Below are positions 45,035 through 55,327 of a DNA stretch of 64,000 nucleotides, one piece after another. The DNA is taken from assembly GCF_001401805.1 (NCBI RefSeq), contig NZ_LKDW01000002.1, positions 1-64,000 on the forward strand, given 5' to 3'. The stretch is from Pseudoalteromonas sp. P1-25. GTDB lineage: Bacteria > Pseudomonadota > Gammaproteobacteria > Enterobacterales > Alteromonadaceae. How positions within the stretch are numbered: the stretch's first letter is position 1; every line of letters begins with the position of its first letter. The translations under genes were made by a program, and so were the position numbers. The notes beneath the pieces were generated by a model. That model saw only the letters and a list, made by a program, of their open reading frames with translations. It made no database searches and had not been told where the DNA came from.

Positions 45035-47626
45035 TTAAAACGAGAAGGTTACTTTAGTGTAGAAGTAACGACCACGTGGGTTGTGTACTCCCGACGCATA
45101 ACCGTAGAGATCCGAATCGCCATCACCAATGGCAAATGGTGGCTCTTCGTCAAACACGTTATTTACACCCAGCGACACTTTCGTTGCATCACTTACACGG
45201 TAAGATGTTTGTAAATCTACCAGTGCTTGCGAGTCAACCATTCGTGATGTATTACTATCAAAGTCTAAGTTACCGTCAAAGTCTATATCTGGGGTATCTT
45301 CAAACTCGCCTACATAGCTAATATTTACGTTGGTATTAAATTGGCCAATTTCCCAGTTAGTAGAGAAAATCCAACGGTGCTCTGGATAATAGTATTCACC
45401 CGTGTAATCACGACCATCTTTTTCAAACTTGTTCTGGTATGCCCATTCTAAGTTAAATTTAAGTAAGCCTAAATCATCCAATGAGTGGTTGTAATTTGCT
45501 GATAAATCAACACCAGACACTTCTTGCGAAGAGACGTTTTCAAAGGTGCTGTATATTTTTTGAATAGTCCCTAAGCTATTACCGCCACTAGGGGCTAAGC
45601 GTACACATACAGTGCTATTTTGGTTATTACACTCAGAGTTATAAATTGGGCCAAATTCTTGCTCATCAATTTTATTATCTTGAGTAATACTCCACACATC
45701 TACGCTTAAACCAAACTCAGCAGAAGGGGCCCAAATAAAGCCAACATTCCACGATTCTGACTCTTCAGCTTCTAGGTCAGGGTTACCAGCAAATTCAATG
45801 TTGTAATCTAGCGCGTCACAATCAAGGCCGGTTGCTTCACAGCGGTATGTATCTACAAAAAACTGACTCTCCTGTGATGGACCTAAACCTACTTGTGCAA
45901 GCGATGGCGCTCTAAACCCTTGTGCCCACGAACCACGAATGGTTATTTCGTCAGTCGGTGCCCAACGTAAAGCGACTTTAGGGTTTGTTGTATTACCAAA
46001 GTCGCTGTAATCATCGTAACGACCAGCTAGTTGTAGCTCTAGGTTTTCAGCAAGTGGGATTGAGAATTCCACATAGGCTGCGTATTGGTCGCGCTCTGCT
46101 GCAGCAGACACAGACTCAGTACCAAAAATTAAACCGCGCTGAAATTGGTCATCCGGTGTATCGGTTACATCTTCTTCACGGTATTCAATACCTGCGGCCA
46201 TCATAACCACATCATCACCAAAGCTAAATGCTTCACCAGAGATGTTAGCGTCGAATGAGGTCATATGAGACTCACCGCGGCGTACTAGGCTTGTGGTAAT
46301 TCTGTCAATGACTTCAGGGCTGTTATAGGTGCCACCAAATGGGTTGTAGTTACCGGCATCAATCTCTTGTTGTAAAAAGTCGGTGCGTACCCAGCCTTGT
46401 GAGCGATCGCCCGTTTGCATTGACTTACTACGGCCTTTTTGAACAGCAGCTTCCCAGCTCCATTCGTTTATTTCACCTCTTAGACCGGCCACAAATCGTA
46501 GTGTGTCTGACTCAATATCCCATTGGCGAGCGCCTGCATCCACTGTGCGGTAGCGGCCAATTTGGATATCTTCACCAAACGGATTATTTGGGTGGCTAGC
46601 GGGTACAGTTAAACCTGCGTCTTCATCAAGTGGCGTAGGGGCGCCGGCTGCCACAGAGGTATTATGCTGTACTGCCATTTCTAAAAAGCCAGTAATGCCG
46701 TTATCAAAATTGTATTCAAATTGAGAAATAGCACCTACGCGCTCAGACTCAGGGGCAATATAACCAAATGGGCCGTAATCAAATAAACAACTGCCGCTTG
46801 CTGTTGCGTTTTCTGCGGGACAATCAGGGTCAATTGTTTTTACACCATCAACATAAAAGTAGCCAGGAAAGCCACGAGAAGAGCGAAAGTCTTCGCCGCC
46901 ATAAGGCGATTGATTAGCGGTGCCTAAACTGCCCATTTCGTCTGATGAAAGCGAAGTGTTTTTAAAGTAGTCAATAATAATTGAGGCGCTACTTTTTTCG
47001 CTAGTCGTACCCCATACTAAACTTGCTGTTGTTTCTTCGTAATTAGGGCCATCGGTACCGCCGTAGCCTAAGTTTAGTTCAACGCCATCTATGTCTTTTT
47101 TCAAAATAACGTTGACAACGCCCGCTACTGCATCAGAGCCATAAATTGCTGATGCGCCATCTTTTAAAATATCAATGCGTTCAATCGCAGATACCGGAAT
47201 ACTATTAATATCGACAAATGAGTTTGTAATACCTTCGGCAAAGGCACTAATAGCCACACGACGGCCGTTGATCAATACTAAGGTAGCATCAGCACCTAAA
47301 CCGCGTAGGCTGACCGCCGCAGATCCATTTGCAGTTGAATCTTGATTGTTGCCGCGAGTAGAGAAAGTACCGCTGCCTGCCACTGGCATTCTTTCGAGGA
47401 GCTGTTGAAGGTTATCGTAACCCATGTTTTCGATATCTGCTTTGCCAATAGATTGTACAGGCGAAGGTCCTTCGATATCGGTGCGTTTTATGCGCGAACC
47501 TGTTACTTCAATGCGTTCTACTTTTTTTGCTTCTTCAGCAGCATAAGCTGTTGTTGTAAAACCTGCTGAGAGTGCGATTGTAGCACCTGCAATTATGCTA
47601 GGTGTAAATGCAATTGATTGCTTCAT
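45035..47626 (-). CDS. TonB-dependent outer-membrane receptor
   Basis: An 863-residue receptor: signal peptide (about 1-29, ending TTAYAA), TonB-box-like VERIEVTGSRIKR, plug domain with VSLRGLGADATLVLINGRRV, AIERIDILKDGASAIYGSDA and VAGVVNVILKK, then a large barrel ending FYTKVTFSF. This plug pattern is common in marine TonB receptors for sugars, peptides or cobalamin-like ligands; the ligand cannot be told. AAGGACTTAAGG gives the ribosome binding site. A MITE-like repeat lies 37 bases upstream of the ATG, so its promoter must be in or beyond that repeat. Confidence 0.9.
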   Translation of the reverse strand: MKQSIAFTPSIIAGATIALSAGFTTTAYAAEEAKKVERIEVTGSRIKRTDIEGPSPVQSIGKADIENMGYDNLQQLLERMPVAGSGTFSTRGNNQDSTANGSAAVSLRGLGADATLVLINGRRVAISAFAEGITNSFVDINSIPVSAIERIDILKDGASAIYGSDAVAGVVNVILKKDIDGVELNLGYGGTDGPNYEETTASLVWGTTSEKSSASIIIDYFKNTSLSSDEMGSLGTANQSPYGGEDFRSSRGFPGYFYVDGVKTIDPDCPAENATASGSCLFDYGPFGYIAPESERVGAISQFEYNFDNGITGFLEMAVQHNTSVAAGAPTPLDEDAGLTVPASHPNNPFGEDIQIGRYRTVDAGARQWDIESDTLRFVAGLRGEINEWSWEAAVQKGRSKSMQTGDRSQGWVRTDFLQQEIDAGNYNPFGGTYNSPEVIDRITTSLVRRGESHMTSFDANISGEAFSFGDDVVMMAAGIEYREEDVTDTPDDQFQRGLIFGTESVSAAAERDQYAAYVEFSIPLAENLELQLAGRYDDYSDFGNTTNPKVALRWAPTDEITIRGSWAQGFRAPSLAQVGLGPSQESQFFVDTYRCEATGLDCDALDYNIEFAGNPDLEAEESESWNVGFIWAPSAEFGLSVDVWSITQDNKIDEQEFGPIYNSECNNQNSTVCVRLAPSGGNSLGTIQKIYSTFENVSSQEVSGVDLSANYNHSLDDLGLLKFNLEWAYQNKFEKDGRDYTGEYYYPEHRWIFSTNWEIGQFNTNVNISYVGEFEDTPDIDFDGNLDFDSNTSRMVDSQALVDLQTSYRVSDATKVSLGVNNVFDEEPPFAIGDGDSDLYGYASGVHNPRGRYFYTKVTFSF

Positions 47627-47663
47627 CCTTAAGTCCTTGTTGATATGTTATAAATTTAGTTGC

Positions 47664-47830
47664 TTAATACCAATTCGCGATAATACTTAATCATTTTGCG
47701 GGGCTAAACGTGTCGCTATCTGTGTTAAAAAATTCTCTTTTAGAACAACTAAATAACGAAATTTTTGCCTAGCTATCAACACGTTTTTCCAACCTCAAAA
47801 TAGAACAATTAATTAAGCGAATTGGTATTA
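47664..47830. mobile_element. MITE-like repeat, complete copy
   Basis: A 167-base element bounded by perfect 14-bp terminal inverted repeats, TAATACCAATTCGC at 47664-47677 and GCGAATTGGTATTA at 47817-47830. It has no coding capacity. It shares long identical blocks with the copy at 60725-60937: 47679-47697 (19 bases), 47742-47755 (14 bases) and 47762-47786 (25 bases). No clear target duplication is seen. Such repeats are common in Pseudoalteromonas-type genomes, from memory. Confidence 0.82.
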
Positions 47831-48132
47831 CAAGCGCTGATATTAATATCATGTAACTTAAGTGTTATCAATCTTCACCCTTTGCGATTTTAGTATGAGT
47901 TTTTGAAGAGTATTGAGGGAAAAATATTCAATAATAGAAACAAAGAAAAAGGGTAGACAAGGCTAAATTACTCGCTTTGCACTATAAATTTTGCACACTA
48001 AAATGGGCGTGTATCTAAAGAAGTTAAAAATATAAATAAAATGTAATAATTTATTTATACTACGCACGGGGATGAATTAAATAAAGCTGAGGGTAATTTG
48101 ATCAGGTTGTTTTAAATTCAACCGATGAGAAC
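47831..48132. other. Intergenic, nothing recognised
   Basis: About 300 AT-rich bases between the repeat and the smpB terminator. It may contain the original promoter of the TonB receptor, now separated from the gene by the repeat. No gene or clear motif is seen. Confidence 0.4.
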
Positions 48133-48162
48133 TTAAAAAAACGCCTAAATAAATTAGGCGTT
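48133..48162 (-). terminator. Rho-independent terminator for smpB
   Basis: ACGCCTAA pairs with TTAGGCGT; the minus strand then runs into TTTTTTT. Confidence 0.85.
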
Positions 48163-48166
48163 GTGC

Positions 48167-48646
48167 TTATACTTTGTGTTTCATGAGGCGTTCTTTCTCA
48201 CGCGACCAATCTTTATTTTTGCCATCTTCACGTTTGTCATGCATTTTTTTACCTTTAGCTAAGTGAAACTCAAGTTTCACCCAACATTTTTTCCAATACA
48301 TGGCGGTGGCAACAAGTGAGTAGCCCTCTCGCTCAGTGGCACCGACTAATCTATCAAGCTCTTTGCGGCTTAATAGTAGCTTACGATAACGCATAGGATC
48401 GCAGATAACGTGGGTTGAAGCGCTATTTAAAGGCTGGATTTGACTGCCTAACAAAAAAGCTTCGCCATTTTTAAGATGAATATAAGTTTCTGAGATATTT
48501 ACCTTACCAGCTCGGATACTTTTTACTTCCCAGCCCTGTAGTTCAACACCTGCTTCAAACTTATCGTGTAAAAAATACTCATGACGCGCTTTTTTGTTAA
48601 GCGCGATGGTATTACTGTTCGATTTTGATGATTTTTTCTTAGCCAT
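48167..48646 (-). CDS. smpB: SsrA-binding protein SmpB
   Basis: A 159-residue RNA-binding protein that escorts tmRNA to stalled ribosomes. Landmarks are [22 protein letters not shown] (trimmed here), [32 protein letters not shown] and the basic C-terminal tail [20 protein letters not shown] that enters the mRNA channel. The tmRNA gene itself is not in this window. It is divergent from ratA, as in many gammaproteobacteria. Confidence 0.96.
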   Translation of the reverse strand: MAKKKSSKSNSNTIALNKKARHEYFLHDKFEAGVELQGWEVKSIRAGKVNISETYIHLKNGEAFLLGSQIQPLNSASTHVICDPMRYRKLLLSRKELDRLVGATEREGYSLVATAMYWKKCWVKLEFHLAKGKKMHDKREDGKNKDWSREKERLMKHKV

Positions 48647-48791
48647 AGTGCCCTATAATATACGTATTAAGAGATGTTTTACATCGATTTTTTACATGCG
48701 CCTTTAAAATAATCAAGTGAACTTAAGACCATGAAAATTTGGGGAAACGCGCAAAGCTTGCTAAAATTCGCCCACACAGTTGGGAGTGAGT

Positions 48792-49229
48792 ATGCCACAA
48801 ATAGAAAAAAGTGCGCTGGTTATGTACAGCACTAAAGAGATGTTTGACCTAGTTAATGATGTAGAAGCTTATCCGCAGTTTTTACCTAATTGCTCAGACT
48901 CTAAAATCGTTTCGCAGCACAATAATAACATGACCGCGAGTTTAGAAATATCTAAGGCCGGTATAAAAAAGTGGTTTACCACTGAAAACACCTTTATAGA
49001 TGAACAAACTGTTCAATTAAGGCTTGTTGATGGCCCGTTTAAAACATTAAAGGGGCGTTGGCATTTTCAAGCGTTAGATAATAAGGCATGTAAAGTTGAG
49101 CTTAAGCTTGAATTTGAATTCTCTAGCAAGCTTATCGAATTGGCGTTTGGTAAAATATTTAATGATGTAGCCAAAAATATGGTTAGTGCATTCACGCAAC
49201 GTGCAAAAGATGTATACGGAGCAAGATAA
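48792..49229 (+). CDS. ratA: RatA/Coq10-like START-domain protein
   Basis: A 145-residue START-fold protein beginning MPQIEKSALVMYSTKEMFDL, with VEAYPQFLPNC, the family hallmark. E. coli RatA was reported to block 70S assembly, while relatives bind ubiquinone (Coq10). The ATG at 48792 follows GGAGTGAG; a TTG four codons upstream is less likely. The stop codon overlaps the rnfH start by one base, so the two genes are coupled. Confidence 0.92.
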   Translation: MPQIEKSALVMYSTKEMFDLVNDVEAYPQFLPNCSDSKIVSQHNNNMTASLEISKAGIKKWFTTENTFIDEQTVQLRLVDGPFKTLKGRWHFQALDNKACKVELKLEFEFSSKLIELAFGKIFNDVAKNMVSAFTQRAKDVYGAR

Positions 49230-49546
49230 TGATTAGCGTTGAGATAGTTTTTGCATTACCGACTAAAGCAACCACATTAACGGTGGAAGTAGCGCAAGGA
49301 ACCACAGCCGAACAAGCTGTTATTCAATCGGGGATCATTGATAAGTGCCCTGAAATAGATCCAACTGCGCTTACACTAGGGGTATGGAATAGAACAGTAA
49401 AAGCGCATTACGAATTAAAAGATGGTGACAGAGTTGAAATCTATCGCCCACTTATCGCAGACCCTAAAGATGCTCGAAGAAAGCGTGCAGAAAAAGCAAA
49501 AGAGGAAGGTCGAGCAAATAAAATTACCGGTGGTCGTCCTTTATAA
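49229..49546 (+). CDS. rnfH: RnfH family ubiquitin-like protein
   Basis: A 105-residue beta-grasp protein beginning MISVEIVFALPTKATTLTVE, with LGVWNRTVKAHYELKDGDRVEI (trimmed in the motif), then RPLIADPKDARRKRAEK. This is the RnfH (RatB) family usually encoded with RatA. Its role is unknown; despite older naming it is not clearly an antitoxin. It starts within the ratA stop codon and ends before a strong terminator. Confidence 0.93.
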   Translation: MISVEIVFALPTKATTLTVEVAQGTTAEQAVIQSGIIDKCPEIDPTALTLGVWNRTVKAHYELKDGDRVEIYRPLIADPKDARRKRAEKAKEEGRANKITGGRPL

Positions 49547-49558
49547 AAGTAACCAGTA

Positions 49559-49601
49559 TAGGTATTAAAAAGGTGAGCCATGCTCACCTTTTTAATACCT
49601 A
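49559..49601. terminator. Long bidirectional terminator between rnfH and bamE
   Basis: A 20-bp perfect inverted repeat with a three-base loop: the left arm at 49559-49578 ends AAAAAGGTGAGC, the right arm at 49582-49601 starts GCTCACCTTTTT. It serves both convergent genes. Confidence 0.93.
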
Positions 49602-49607
49602 AAGCGT

Positions 49608-49967
49608 TTACTGCTCTAGAGGAGTATCAAAGTTTTCGGGTTGATCATAATCACCCGAAACAGCAACCAGTTTTTCATTTTCAAATTTAATCACCAATTC
49701 TTTATGCTGCTCATTATCGCGGCCTTTGTTAAAGCTATACACATAACGCCAGGTGCTATTATCAAAGGCATCCTCTGCAATGGGGCGACCTAGTACATAA
49801 ATAACTTGCTCTCGCGTCATATTTACACGAAGCTTATCTACATCTGATTGCTCTAAAAAGTTACCCTGTGGGATATTGATTCTATATACCCAGCTAGAAC
49901 AACCTGCTAAAGAGCTGAATGTGAGAGCAACGATAAGCCAAAGAGAAAAAGTTTTTAACGACTGCAT
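49608..49967 (-). CDS. bamE: Outer membrane assembly lipoprotein BamE
   Basis: A 119-residue lipoprotein with lipobox SLAGC (Cys23). The BamE signature is intact: RINIPQGNFLEQSDVDKLRV, MTREQVIYVLGRPI and DNSTWRYVYSF. It binds phosphatidylglycerol and stabilises the BamA-BamD complex that inserts outer-membrane proteins. Its neighbours smpB, ratA and rnfH are the usual ones. The ATG follows GGATCACAACTAACA, a moderate site. Confidence 0.95.
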   Translation of the reverse strand: MQSLKTFSLWLIVALTFSSLAGCSSWVYRINIPQGNFLEQSDVDKLRVNMTREQVIYVLGRPIAEDAFDNSTWRYVYSFNKGRDNEQHKELVIKFENEKLVAVSGDYDQPENFDTPLEQ

Positions 49968-50074
49968 TGTTAGTTGTGATCCTTATTTTTTATAATCTGC
50001 ATAATACCGATTAGTCACTGAAGGTAAAACCCTTTTAAGAAATTGTTTTTAGTTACGAGGGTTAGGGCAAGGTT

Positions 50075-50389
50075 TTGACCACAAACACACACAAAAGTTT
50101 AAGTATAAATATAAGCAAAGAACACAAAGTACCCTCAACGTGGTATTTGTATATAGTGCAAACGCGTTTAGGCCACTGGTATACAGGTATAACAACAAAT
50201 GTTGATAAGCGCATAGCTGCACATCAAGCAGGTAAAGGTGCAAAAAACCTAAAAGGCAAAGGCCCTTTGGTTCTAATTCATCAACAAAAGGTAGGCACAA
50301 AGAGTGAAGCCAGTAAGTTAGAGTGGCAAATTAAAAAATTAAGTAGGACTCAAAAAGAGCATTACGTCCAGCATCTAATGATTAAGTAG
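50075..50389 (+). CDS. GIY-YIG nuclease superfamily protein (YhbQ-like)
   Basis: A 104-residue protein with the GIY-YIG core at YLYIVQTRLGHWYTGITTNV (about 24-43), here with YTG for YIG, followed by RIAAHQAGKGAKNLKGKGP and the catalytic-side Glu in SKLEWQIKKL. Small stand-alone members such as E. coli YhbQ have uncertain DNA-repair roles. The start is TTG at 50075 after AAGG. Its end overlaps the end of the convergent TPR gene by 15 bases. Confidence 0.85.
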   Translation: MTTNTHKSLSINISKEHKVPSTWYLYIVQTRLGHWYTGITTNVDKRIAAHQAGKGAKNLKGKGPLVLIHQQKVGTKSEASKLEWQIKKLSRTQKEHYVQHLMIK

Positions 50390-51553
50390 GGCTGTGGCAT
50401 TTTTTAATGCATTTAATTTATTACGATAGCGGGCTTTGTCATAATTAAATTCGGCATTTATACCCGCCAAGCGCATATAATGTGTTGCCTGCTTTATATT
50501 GCCGGTAAAATAATACGCTCGCGCAAGGCCAAAGTGGCTTTCGTGTAGTTTAGCGTCAATTTTATAAGCGCTTTTAAAATGCTTAATCGCTTGAGAGTAG
50601 TTTTTAAGTGCCAGCTCACTATTACCCAGTGATATATGGTAATACGGGTTAGCTTGGCGCTTTTTATTGAGCTGTTTTAGCATTTGTTGGCCCTGTTTAG
50701 CGCGGTTACTTAAGGTGTACAGCACTGCGAGATTACCTATGGCAGTGTGGTTATTTTTATCAAGCAATAAAGCATAGTTATAAGCCTGTTCGGCTTCTTT
50801 TAAATAATTAAGCTGCCTAAATACAATGCCTAAATTCCCCCAGCCACCGCTGTATAATGGGGCGGCTTCAACTGCGGCACTAAAGTAGCTATAAGCTAAA
50901 TTATAATTTTTATTTACTAAAGCTAGAGCGCCTTTATTGTTATAAAACATAGCCGTAACAAACTCTTTGCTTAATGGGCTGGTTTTAAATCGTTGTTTTC
51001 TTATATTCGGGTCAAAATCTATGGTTAACTGTTTATCACGTTGATAAACCATTGTGGCTGGTATTGTTTGCATAAGCGCATTGTCAATTGATAAGTTAAT
51101 ATGTCCTGTTAGTAAATTAACCCCTTTATTCATTGCCCAATATTCAGGAATATGAACTTTTTGAAAGCGCGCTTTTATGCCTAAATAATCGGCTAAGCTA
51201 TACGCTAATATCGATAACGACAGGCAATTAGCGTTTAAATTAGCGTAGGTTTGCGATGCACTCAGCGTGGCGCCACTTTGATAAGTTAACGAGCTATCAC
51301 CGTTTTTTAATAAAAAACTTAAAATACTGTTTGCTAAGTAATGCGCGCTTCGCTTACTGGTTAGGTGGGCATCAAGTTGGGAGGTGATTGTTTTATCGAG
51401 CTTAAATATGTCTTGCTCGGTTTCAACGTTAATACGGTTAAAGCTTGGATGGTTTGCAAGGGTCAGCGGAGGCGGTTCACGCACTGTGCTGTTACATGCG
51501 CTTAAGTATAAGCAACTACTGAGTAATAATGCGTTAAAACAAGATATGCTCAT
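50375..51553 (-). CDS. TPR-repeat lipoprotein with transglutaminase-like domain
   Basis: A 392-residue lipoprotein (lipobox YLSAC, Cys20). The first part (about 70-160) has a transglutaminase-like core: NANCLSLSILAYSLADYLGI with a candidate nucleophile Cys, then TGHINLSI with a His. Two to four TPR motifs follow (about 210-370), for example YSGGWGNLGIVFRQLNYLKE and PYYHISLGNSELALKNYSQA. Likely a periplasmic scaffold or peptidase-like protein; function unknown. The ATG follows GGAGGTGG. Confidence 0.8.
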   Translation of the reverse strand: MSISCFNALLLSSCLYLSACNSTVREPPPLTLANHPSFNRINVETEQDIFKLDKTITSQLDAHLTSKRSAHYLANSILSFLLKNGDSSLTYQSGATLSASQTYANLNANCLSLSILAYSLADYLGIKARFQKVHIPEYWAMNKGVNLLTGHINLSIDNALMQTIPATMVYQRDKQLTIDFDPNIRKQRFKTSPLSKEFVTAMFYNNKGALALVNKNYNLAYSYFSAAVEAAPLYSGGWGNLGIVFRQLNYLKEAEQAYNYALLLDKNNHTAIGNLAVLYTLSNRAKQGQQMLKQLNKKRQANPYYHISLGNSELALKNYSQAIKHFKSAYKIDAKLHESHFGLARAYYFTGNIKQATHYMRLAGINAEFNYDKARYRNKLNALKNATALLNH

Positions 51554-51632
51554 AAACCACCTCCAACATATTACATCTATAAGTGTAGATGCAATATGCG
51601 AAGGTAGTTTATTAAAGTGTTACAAAACGTGT

Positions 51633-53552
51633 TTAGTGGTGCTTTTCAAAGGTGGCCACGAGTGCATCGAGCGCTTGAGCGCTATTTGCTAAATCGCGAA
51701 TTGCTTGCTCTGTGTTTATTTGCTCATTCATAGCACGGTCGCTAATTTCACTTATTTGCTCAATATTACGTCCTACATCGGCAACCACGTTACTTTGTTG
51801 CTCAGTAGCGGTGGCAATTAAAGTAGCCATATCGTTTATTTGATTTGCTGTTTCGCTTATCGCATCAAGCAGCTCAACAGAGCTCTGCATTGCGCCTACA
51901 CTTTGTTGGGCCTTTTGTTTTGATTGACTAATATCGCTAACCACATCTTCAGAAATAGTGGTTAACTCTTCAATCATAGACTGAATTTCGGTGGTTGATT
52001 GCGAGGTACGATTAGCAAGTGCGCGTACTTCATCGGCCACTACGGCAAAACCTCTACCGTGCTCACCAGCACGAGCCGATTCAATGGCTGCGTTTAAGGC
52101 CAGTAAATTAGTTTGCTCTGAAATACCGCGAATAGAATCAACAATACTTGCTATATCAATTGTTTTTTTAGAAAGCAGTGTAACTTGCTCGGTAATACCA
52201 TCAATGTCAGTGGCAAGCGCTGAAATAGTGGCTTGACTTTGCAGTACTTGCTGATGGCTTTGACTGGTGTTTTCTTGACTGCTTTGAGTGAGCTTGGCTG
52301 CATTAGCTGCGCTTTGTGCTATTTCTTGTACGGTGGCGCCCATTTCGTTGATGGCTGCAGCCACCGAAATGGTTTGCTCTTTTTGATTATCAATAGACTG
52401 CGAGTTGTTTTTTGCTTGTTCAAATACATGGTTAGAGCTTTGGCGTATTTCGGTACTTTCGTTAGCCACTTGCTTGATGGCAGTTTCAATTTTATCAATA
52501 AATTGATTAAAGCCATGGCTTAAATTATTTAGTTCGGGCTGATTAGACTCTGGCAAACGGTAGGCTAAATTAGCATCGCCTGATCCTAAACGTGAGAACA
52601 GTTCAGCCATATCAGAAAGCGGCGACGCTAAAGAGCGAGCTAACAAGTAGCTTAGAATACTAGCCACAAGTGCAATAACGAGCGTAAAGGTAAAAATTTG
52701 CCACTCCAATGTACTTACAGTTGCAAAAACTTCACTTTTTGGTACTTGAGCTAATACGTATAAGTCGGTATTGGCTATTGGCATTGCAGCTAAGAATGTG
52801 GCTTCGTTATTTAGTGTCAATTCTGTAATTGCAAAGCCAGAGGGGTTGAACAAATTGCTATGTACATTACGGCCATAAAGTGTGTCTATGTTTACTTTAG
52901 CCACTTTATTTGCATCTTTATGTAACTGAATTAGGCCGCTTTTATCTGCGATAAATACAAAACCTGTTTGCTCAATTTTAAATTGTTGTAATAGCTTTTG
53001 CATGTCGGTGATGCTTTTTGCAAGCCCCGCTAATCCAAGGCCATTTGTTTGTTGATGATTTACAAACATTTTTACATCAGTCGGGGATTCTTGATAAATA
53101 CTGATTGAGTACGGATTATTTGAATTGGTAAAGCCAAAAAACCAACCATCTGCCGCATCGTTTTTAAGTACGCGTAAAAAACCGTCTTGGTTCCAATATT
53201 GTGCTGTATCACGGTTGGCCCACGACGCCGTTGCTAAATCAAACTGCTTTGCTACGCGGTTTAATTCTTGGAGCAGTAGTGTGTCGTCTTGGTTATTTGA
53301 GCGTGCCCACGCTAAGATAAATTCATTTGATGATAGTTGCTGTGCAGCGCCTAGTAGTTCGTTTATTTCGCCACCAATTTGATTACTAATGCTATGTAAT
53401 TTGCTGGGTAGCTCCGATTCAATCATACGTTGCTCTATAATATCTTCAGAGCTATATAAAGACGTCAAACCAATTAATGCAGCGACACATATTGCAATGG
53501 TACTGCCTAAAATGGTGATTTTTTGAGTGATAGTTAGGTTTTTTATCGTCAT
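51633..53552 (-). CDS. Methyl-accepting chemotaxis protein with Cache-type sensor
   Basis: A transmembrane chemoreceptor of 639 residues from the Met used here. First helix about 10-30, a periplasmic Cache-like domain (about 35-270, with [19 protein letters not shown]), second helix about 275-300, HAMP about 300-355, and the signalling domain with the tip [20 protein letters not shown] near 505. The frame is open 11 codons further upstream, but [15 protein letters not shown] is the usual kind of MCP start; neither start has a strong ribosome binding site. The ligand is unknown; Cache domains commonly bind amino acids or organic acids. Confidence 0.88.
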   Translation of the reverse strand: MTIKNLTITQKITILGSTIAICVAALIGLTSLYSSEDIIEQRMIESELPSKLHSISNQIGGEINELLGAAQQLSSNEFILAWARSNNQDDTLLLQELNRVAKQFDLATASWANRDTAQYWNQDGFLRVLKNDAADGWFFGFTNSNNPYSISIYQESPTDVKMFVNHQQTNGLGLAGLAKSITDMQKLLQQFKIEQTGFVFIADKSGLIQLHKDANKVAKVNIDTLYGRNVHSNLFNPSGFAITELTLNNEATFLAAMPIANTDLYVLAQVPKSEVFATVSTLEWQIFTFTLVIALVASILSYLLARSLASPLSDMAELFSRLGSGDANLAYRLPESNQPELNNLSHGFNQFIDKIETAIKQVANESTEIRQSSNHVFEQAKNNSQSIDNQKEQTISVAAAINEMGATVQEIAQSAANAAKLTQSSQENTSQSHQQVLQSQATISALATDIDGITEQVTLLSKKTIDIASIVDSIRGISEQTNLLALNAAIESARAGEHGRGFAVVADEVRALANRTSQSTTEIQSMIEELTTISEDVVSDISQSKQKAQQSVGAMQSSVELLDAISETANQINDMATLIATATEQQSNVVADVGRNIEQISEISDRAMNEQINTEQAIRDLANSAQALDALVATFEKHH

Positions 53553-53662
53553 ATTATTTAACTTTACAACTAGGTAGATAGCCATGTTAGCACATTATTA
53601 ATTAAGCGCTAATTATTGCAATATATCTAAAAGGGTATACTCGCTTTTTATTATTACTAGCA

Positions 53663-53694
53663 CGAAAAAGCCCACAGCATATGCATGTGGGCTT
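53663..53694 (-). terminator. Rho-independent terminator for ilvC
   Basis: AAGCCCACA pairs with TGTGGGCTT; on the minus strand a T-run follows. Confidence 0.85.
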
Positions 53695-53716
53695 GGTTTC
53701 TAACAAGCGAAACTAG

Positions 53717-55189
53717 TTATACAATTTTCTTCATTGCTGACATGTAGCCGCGCAGTCTTGCGCCAACAATTTCAACAGGGTGCTCACGTAGTGCCGTGTT
53801 AATTTGAATCAATGTTTGGTTATCTACTTGGTTACTTTGCTCATTTAAGCCTTTACCAATAACATCGGTGTCGATGTTTTTCATAAAATCGGCCAATAAT
53901 GGTAAACACGCATGGTTGTATAAGTAACAGCCGTATTCTGCAGTATCAGAAATAGTACGGTTCATTTCGAATAACTTTTTACGTGCTATTGTGTTGGCAA
54001 TTAACGGTGTTTCGTGTAACGACTCATAATAAGCCGACTCGTCAATAATGCCCGCTGCAGTCATGGTTTCAAATGCAAGCTCAACGCCCGCTTTAACCAT
54101 AGCAACCATTAAAATACCGTTATCGAAAAACTCTTGCTCAGAGATTTCTACATCACCAGCAGGGGTTTTCTCAAAGTTAGTTTCGGCTGTTTCAGCGCGC
54201 CACTTTAGTAGGTTTGCATCATCGTTTGCCCAATCTTCCATCATTACGCGCGAGAAAGTACCGTCGATAATGTCATCTTGGTGCTTGTTATAAAGCCGGC
54301 GCATAATAACTTTAAGTTCTTCACTTAGTTCAAATGCTTTTACTTTTGCTGGGTTTGATAAACGGTCAAGCATGTTCGTTACGCCACCGTATTTAAGGGC
54401 TTCGGTAATTACTTCCCACCCGTATTGAATTAGTTTTGATGCATAACCTGCATCAATGCCTTTTTCAACCATCTTATCAAAACATAAAATAGAACCCGTT
54501 TGTAACATGCCACAAAGAATTGTTTGCTCACCCATTAAGTCTGATTTAACTTCAGCAATGAATGATGATTTAAGTACGCCTGCACGGTGACCACCAGTAC
54601 CCGCGGCATAGGCTTTAGCCTGCGCTAAACCATGACCTTGTGGGTCGTTTTCAGGATGTACTGCAATAAGCGTAGGTACACCAAAGCCACGTTTGTATTC
54701 TTCGCGTACTTCAGAGCCTGGGCACTTTGGTGCAACCATGATAACAGTAATGTCTTCACGAATTTGCATGCCTTCTTCAACAATATTAAAACCGTGCGAG
54801 TAAGCAAGTGTAGAGCCTTGTTTCATTAAAGGCATAATGGCAGTAACAACGGCCGTATGTTGCTTATCAGGAGTTAGGTTTAATACTACGTCAGCACTAG
54901 GAATTAGCTCTTCGTATGTACCAACAGTAAAGCCGTTTTCAGATGCATTTAAGTATGACTGACGACGTTCATCAATTGCTGATTGGCGCAACGTGTATGA
55001 TACATCTAGACCTGAATCGCGTAAGTTTAAACCTTGGTTAAGACCTTGTGCGCCACACCCAACAATAACTAGCTTTTTACCTTTTAGTGCATCTACACCG
55101 TCGGTAAATTCACTTGGGTCCATAAACTCACATTGAGCTAACTGCGCTAACTGCTCGCGTAAAGGTAAAGTGTTAAAATAATTCGCCAT
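53717..55189 (-). CDS. ilvC: Ketol-acid reductoisomerase (class II)
   Basis: A 490-residue enzyme of branched-chain amino acid synthesis. It isomerises and reduces acetolactate with NADPH and Mg. The nucleotide fold [20 protein letters not shown] and the segment [20 protein letters not shown] are clear. Length places it in class II, with a duplicated C-terminal knotted domain as in E. coli IlvC. The ATG follows AGGACACTAAC. It is divergent from ilvY, its activator. Confidence 0.96.
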   Translation of the reverse strand: MANYFNTLPLREQLAQLAQCEFMDPSEFTDGVDALKGKKLVIVGCGAQGLNQGLNLRDSGLDVSYTLRQSAIDERRQSYLNASENGFTVGTYEELIPSADVVLNLTPDKQHTAVVTAIMPLMKQGSTLAYSHGFNIVEEGMQIREDITVIMVAPKCPGSEVREEYKRGFGVPTLIAVHPENDPQGHGLAQAKAYAAGTGGHRAGVLKSSFIAEVKSDLMGEQTILCGMLQTGSILCFDKMVEKGIDAGYASKLIQYGWEVITEALKYGGVTNMLDRLSNPAKVKAFELSEELKVIMRRLYNKHQDDIIDGTFSRVMMEDWANDDANLLKWRAETAETNFEKTPAGDVEISEQEFFDNGILMVAMVKAGVELAFETMTAAGIIDESAYYESLHETPLIANTIARKKLFEMNRTISDTAEYGCYLYNHACLPLLADFMKNIDTDVIGKGLNEQSNQVDNQTLIQINTALREHPVEIVGARLRGYMSAMKKIV

Positions 55190-55327
55190 GTTAGTGTCCT
55201 ATAATTCGTGTTTGTTAGATGCAAAGCCTATTTGCTTTGCTTAAACACACCATAAAAAAAAACTTTGCTTGCGTAAAATGATATATTTGCACTAAAGTAT
55301 TTCAAAAAATGAAACATGGAAGCGGTT
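55190..55327. promoter_or_regulatory. ilvC-ilvY intergenic control region
   Basis: The 138 bases between divergent ilvC and ilvY should carry tandem IlvY operators. A dyad GCAAA-N5-TTTGC lies at 55221-55235, and an A-rich segment with CTTTGCTTGCG follows. The exact operators cannot be assigned by eye. Confidence 0.45.

Noticed and set aside
47678..47697. Fur-box-like sequence (GATAAT...ATCATT) upstream of the TonB receptor
   Set aside because: It is part of the conserved body of the MITE-like repeat and also occurs in the copy at 60.7 kb, so it is not specific to an iron gene; spacing does not fit the Fur consensus.
47831..48132. tmRNA gene next to smpB
   Set aside because: No tRNA-like acceptor or CCA end and no tag-peptide frame were seen.
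48792..49546. ratA-rnfH as a toxin-antitoxin system
   Set aside because: These are conserved housekeeping neighbours of smpB and bamE; the toxin label comes from E. coli RatA overexpression, and RnfH is not an established antitoxin.
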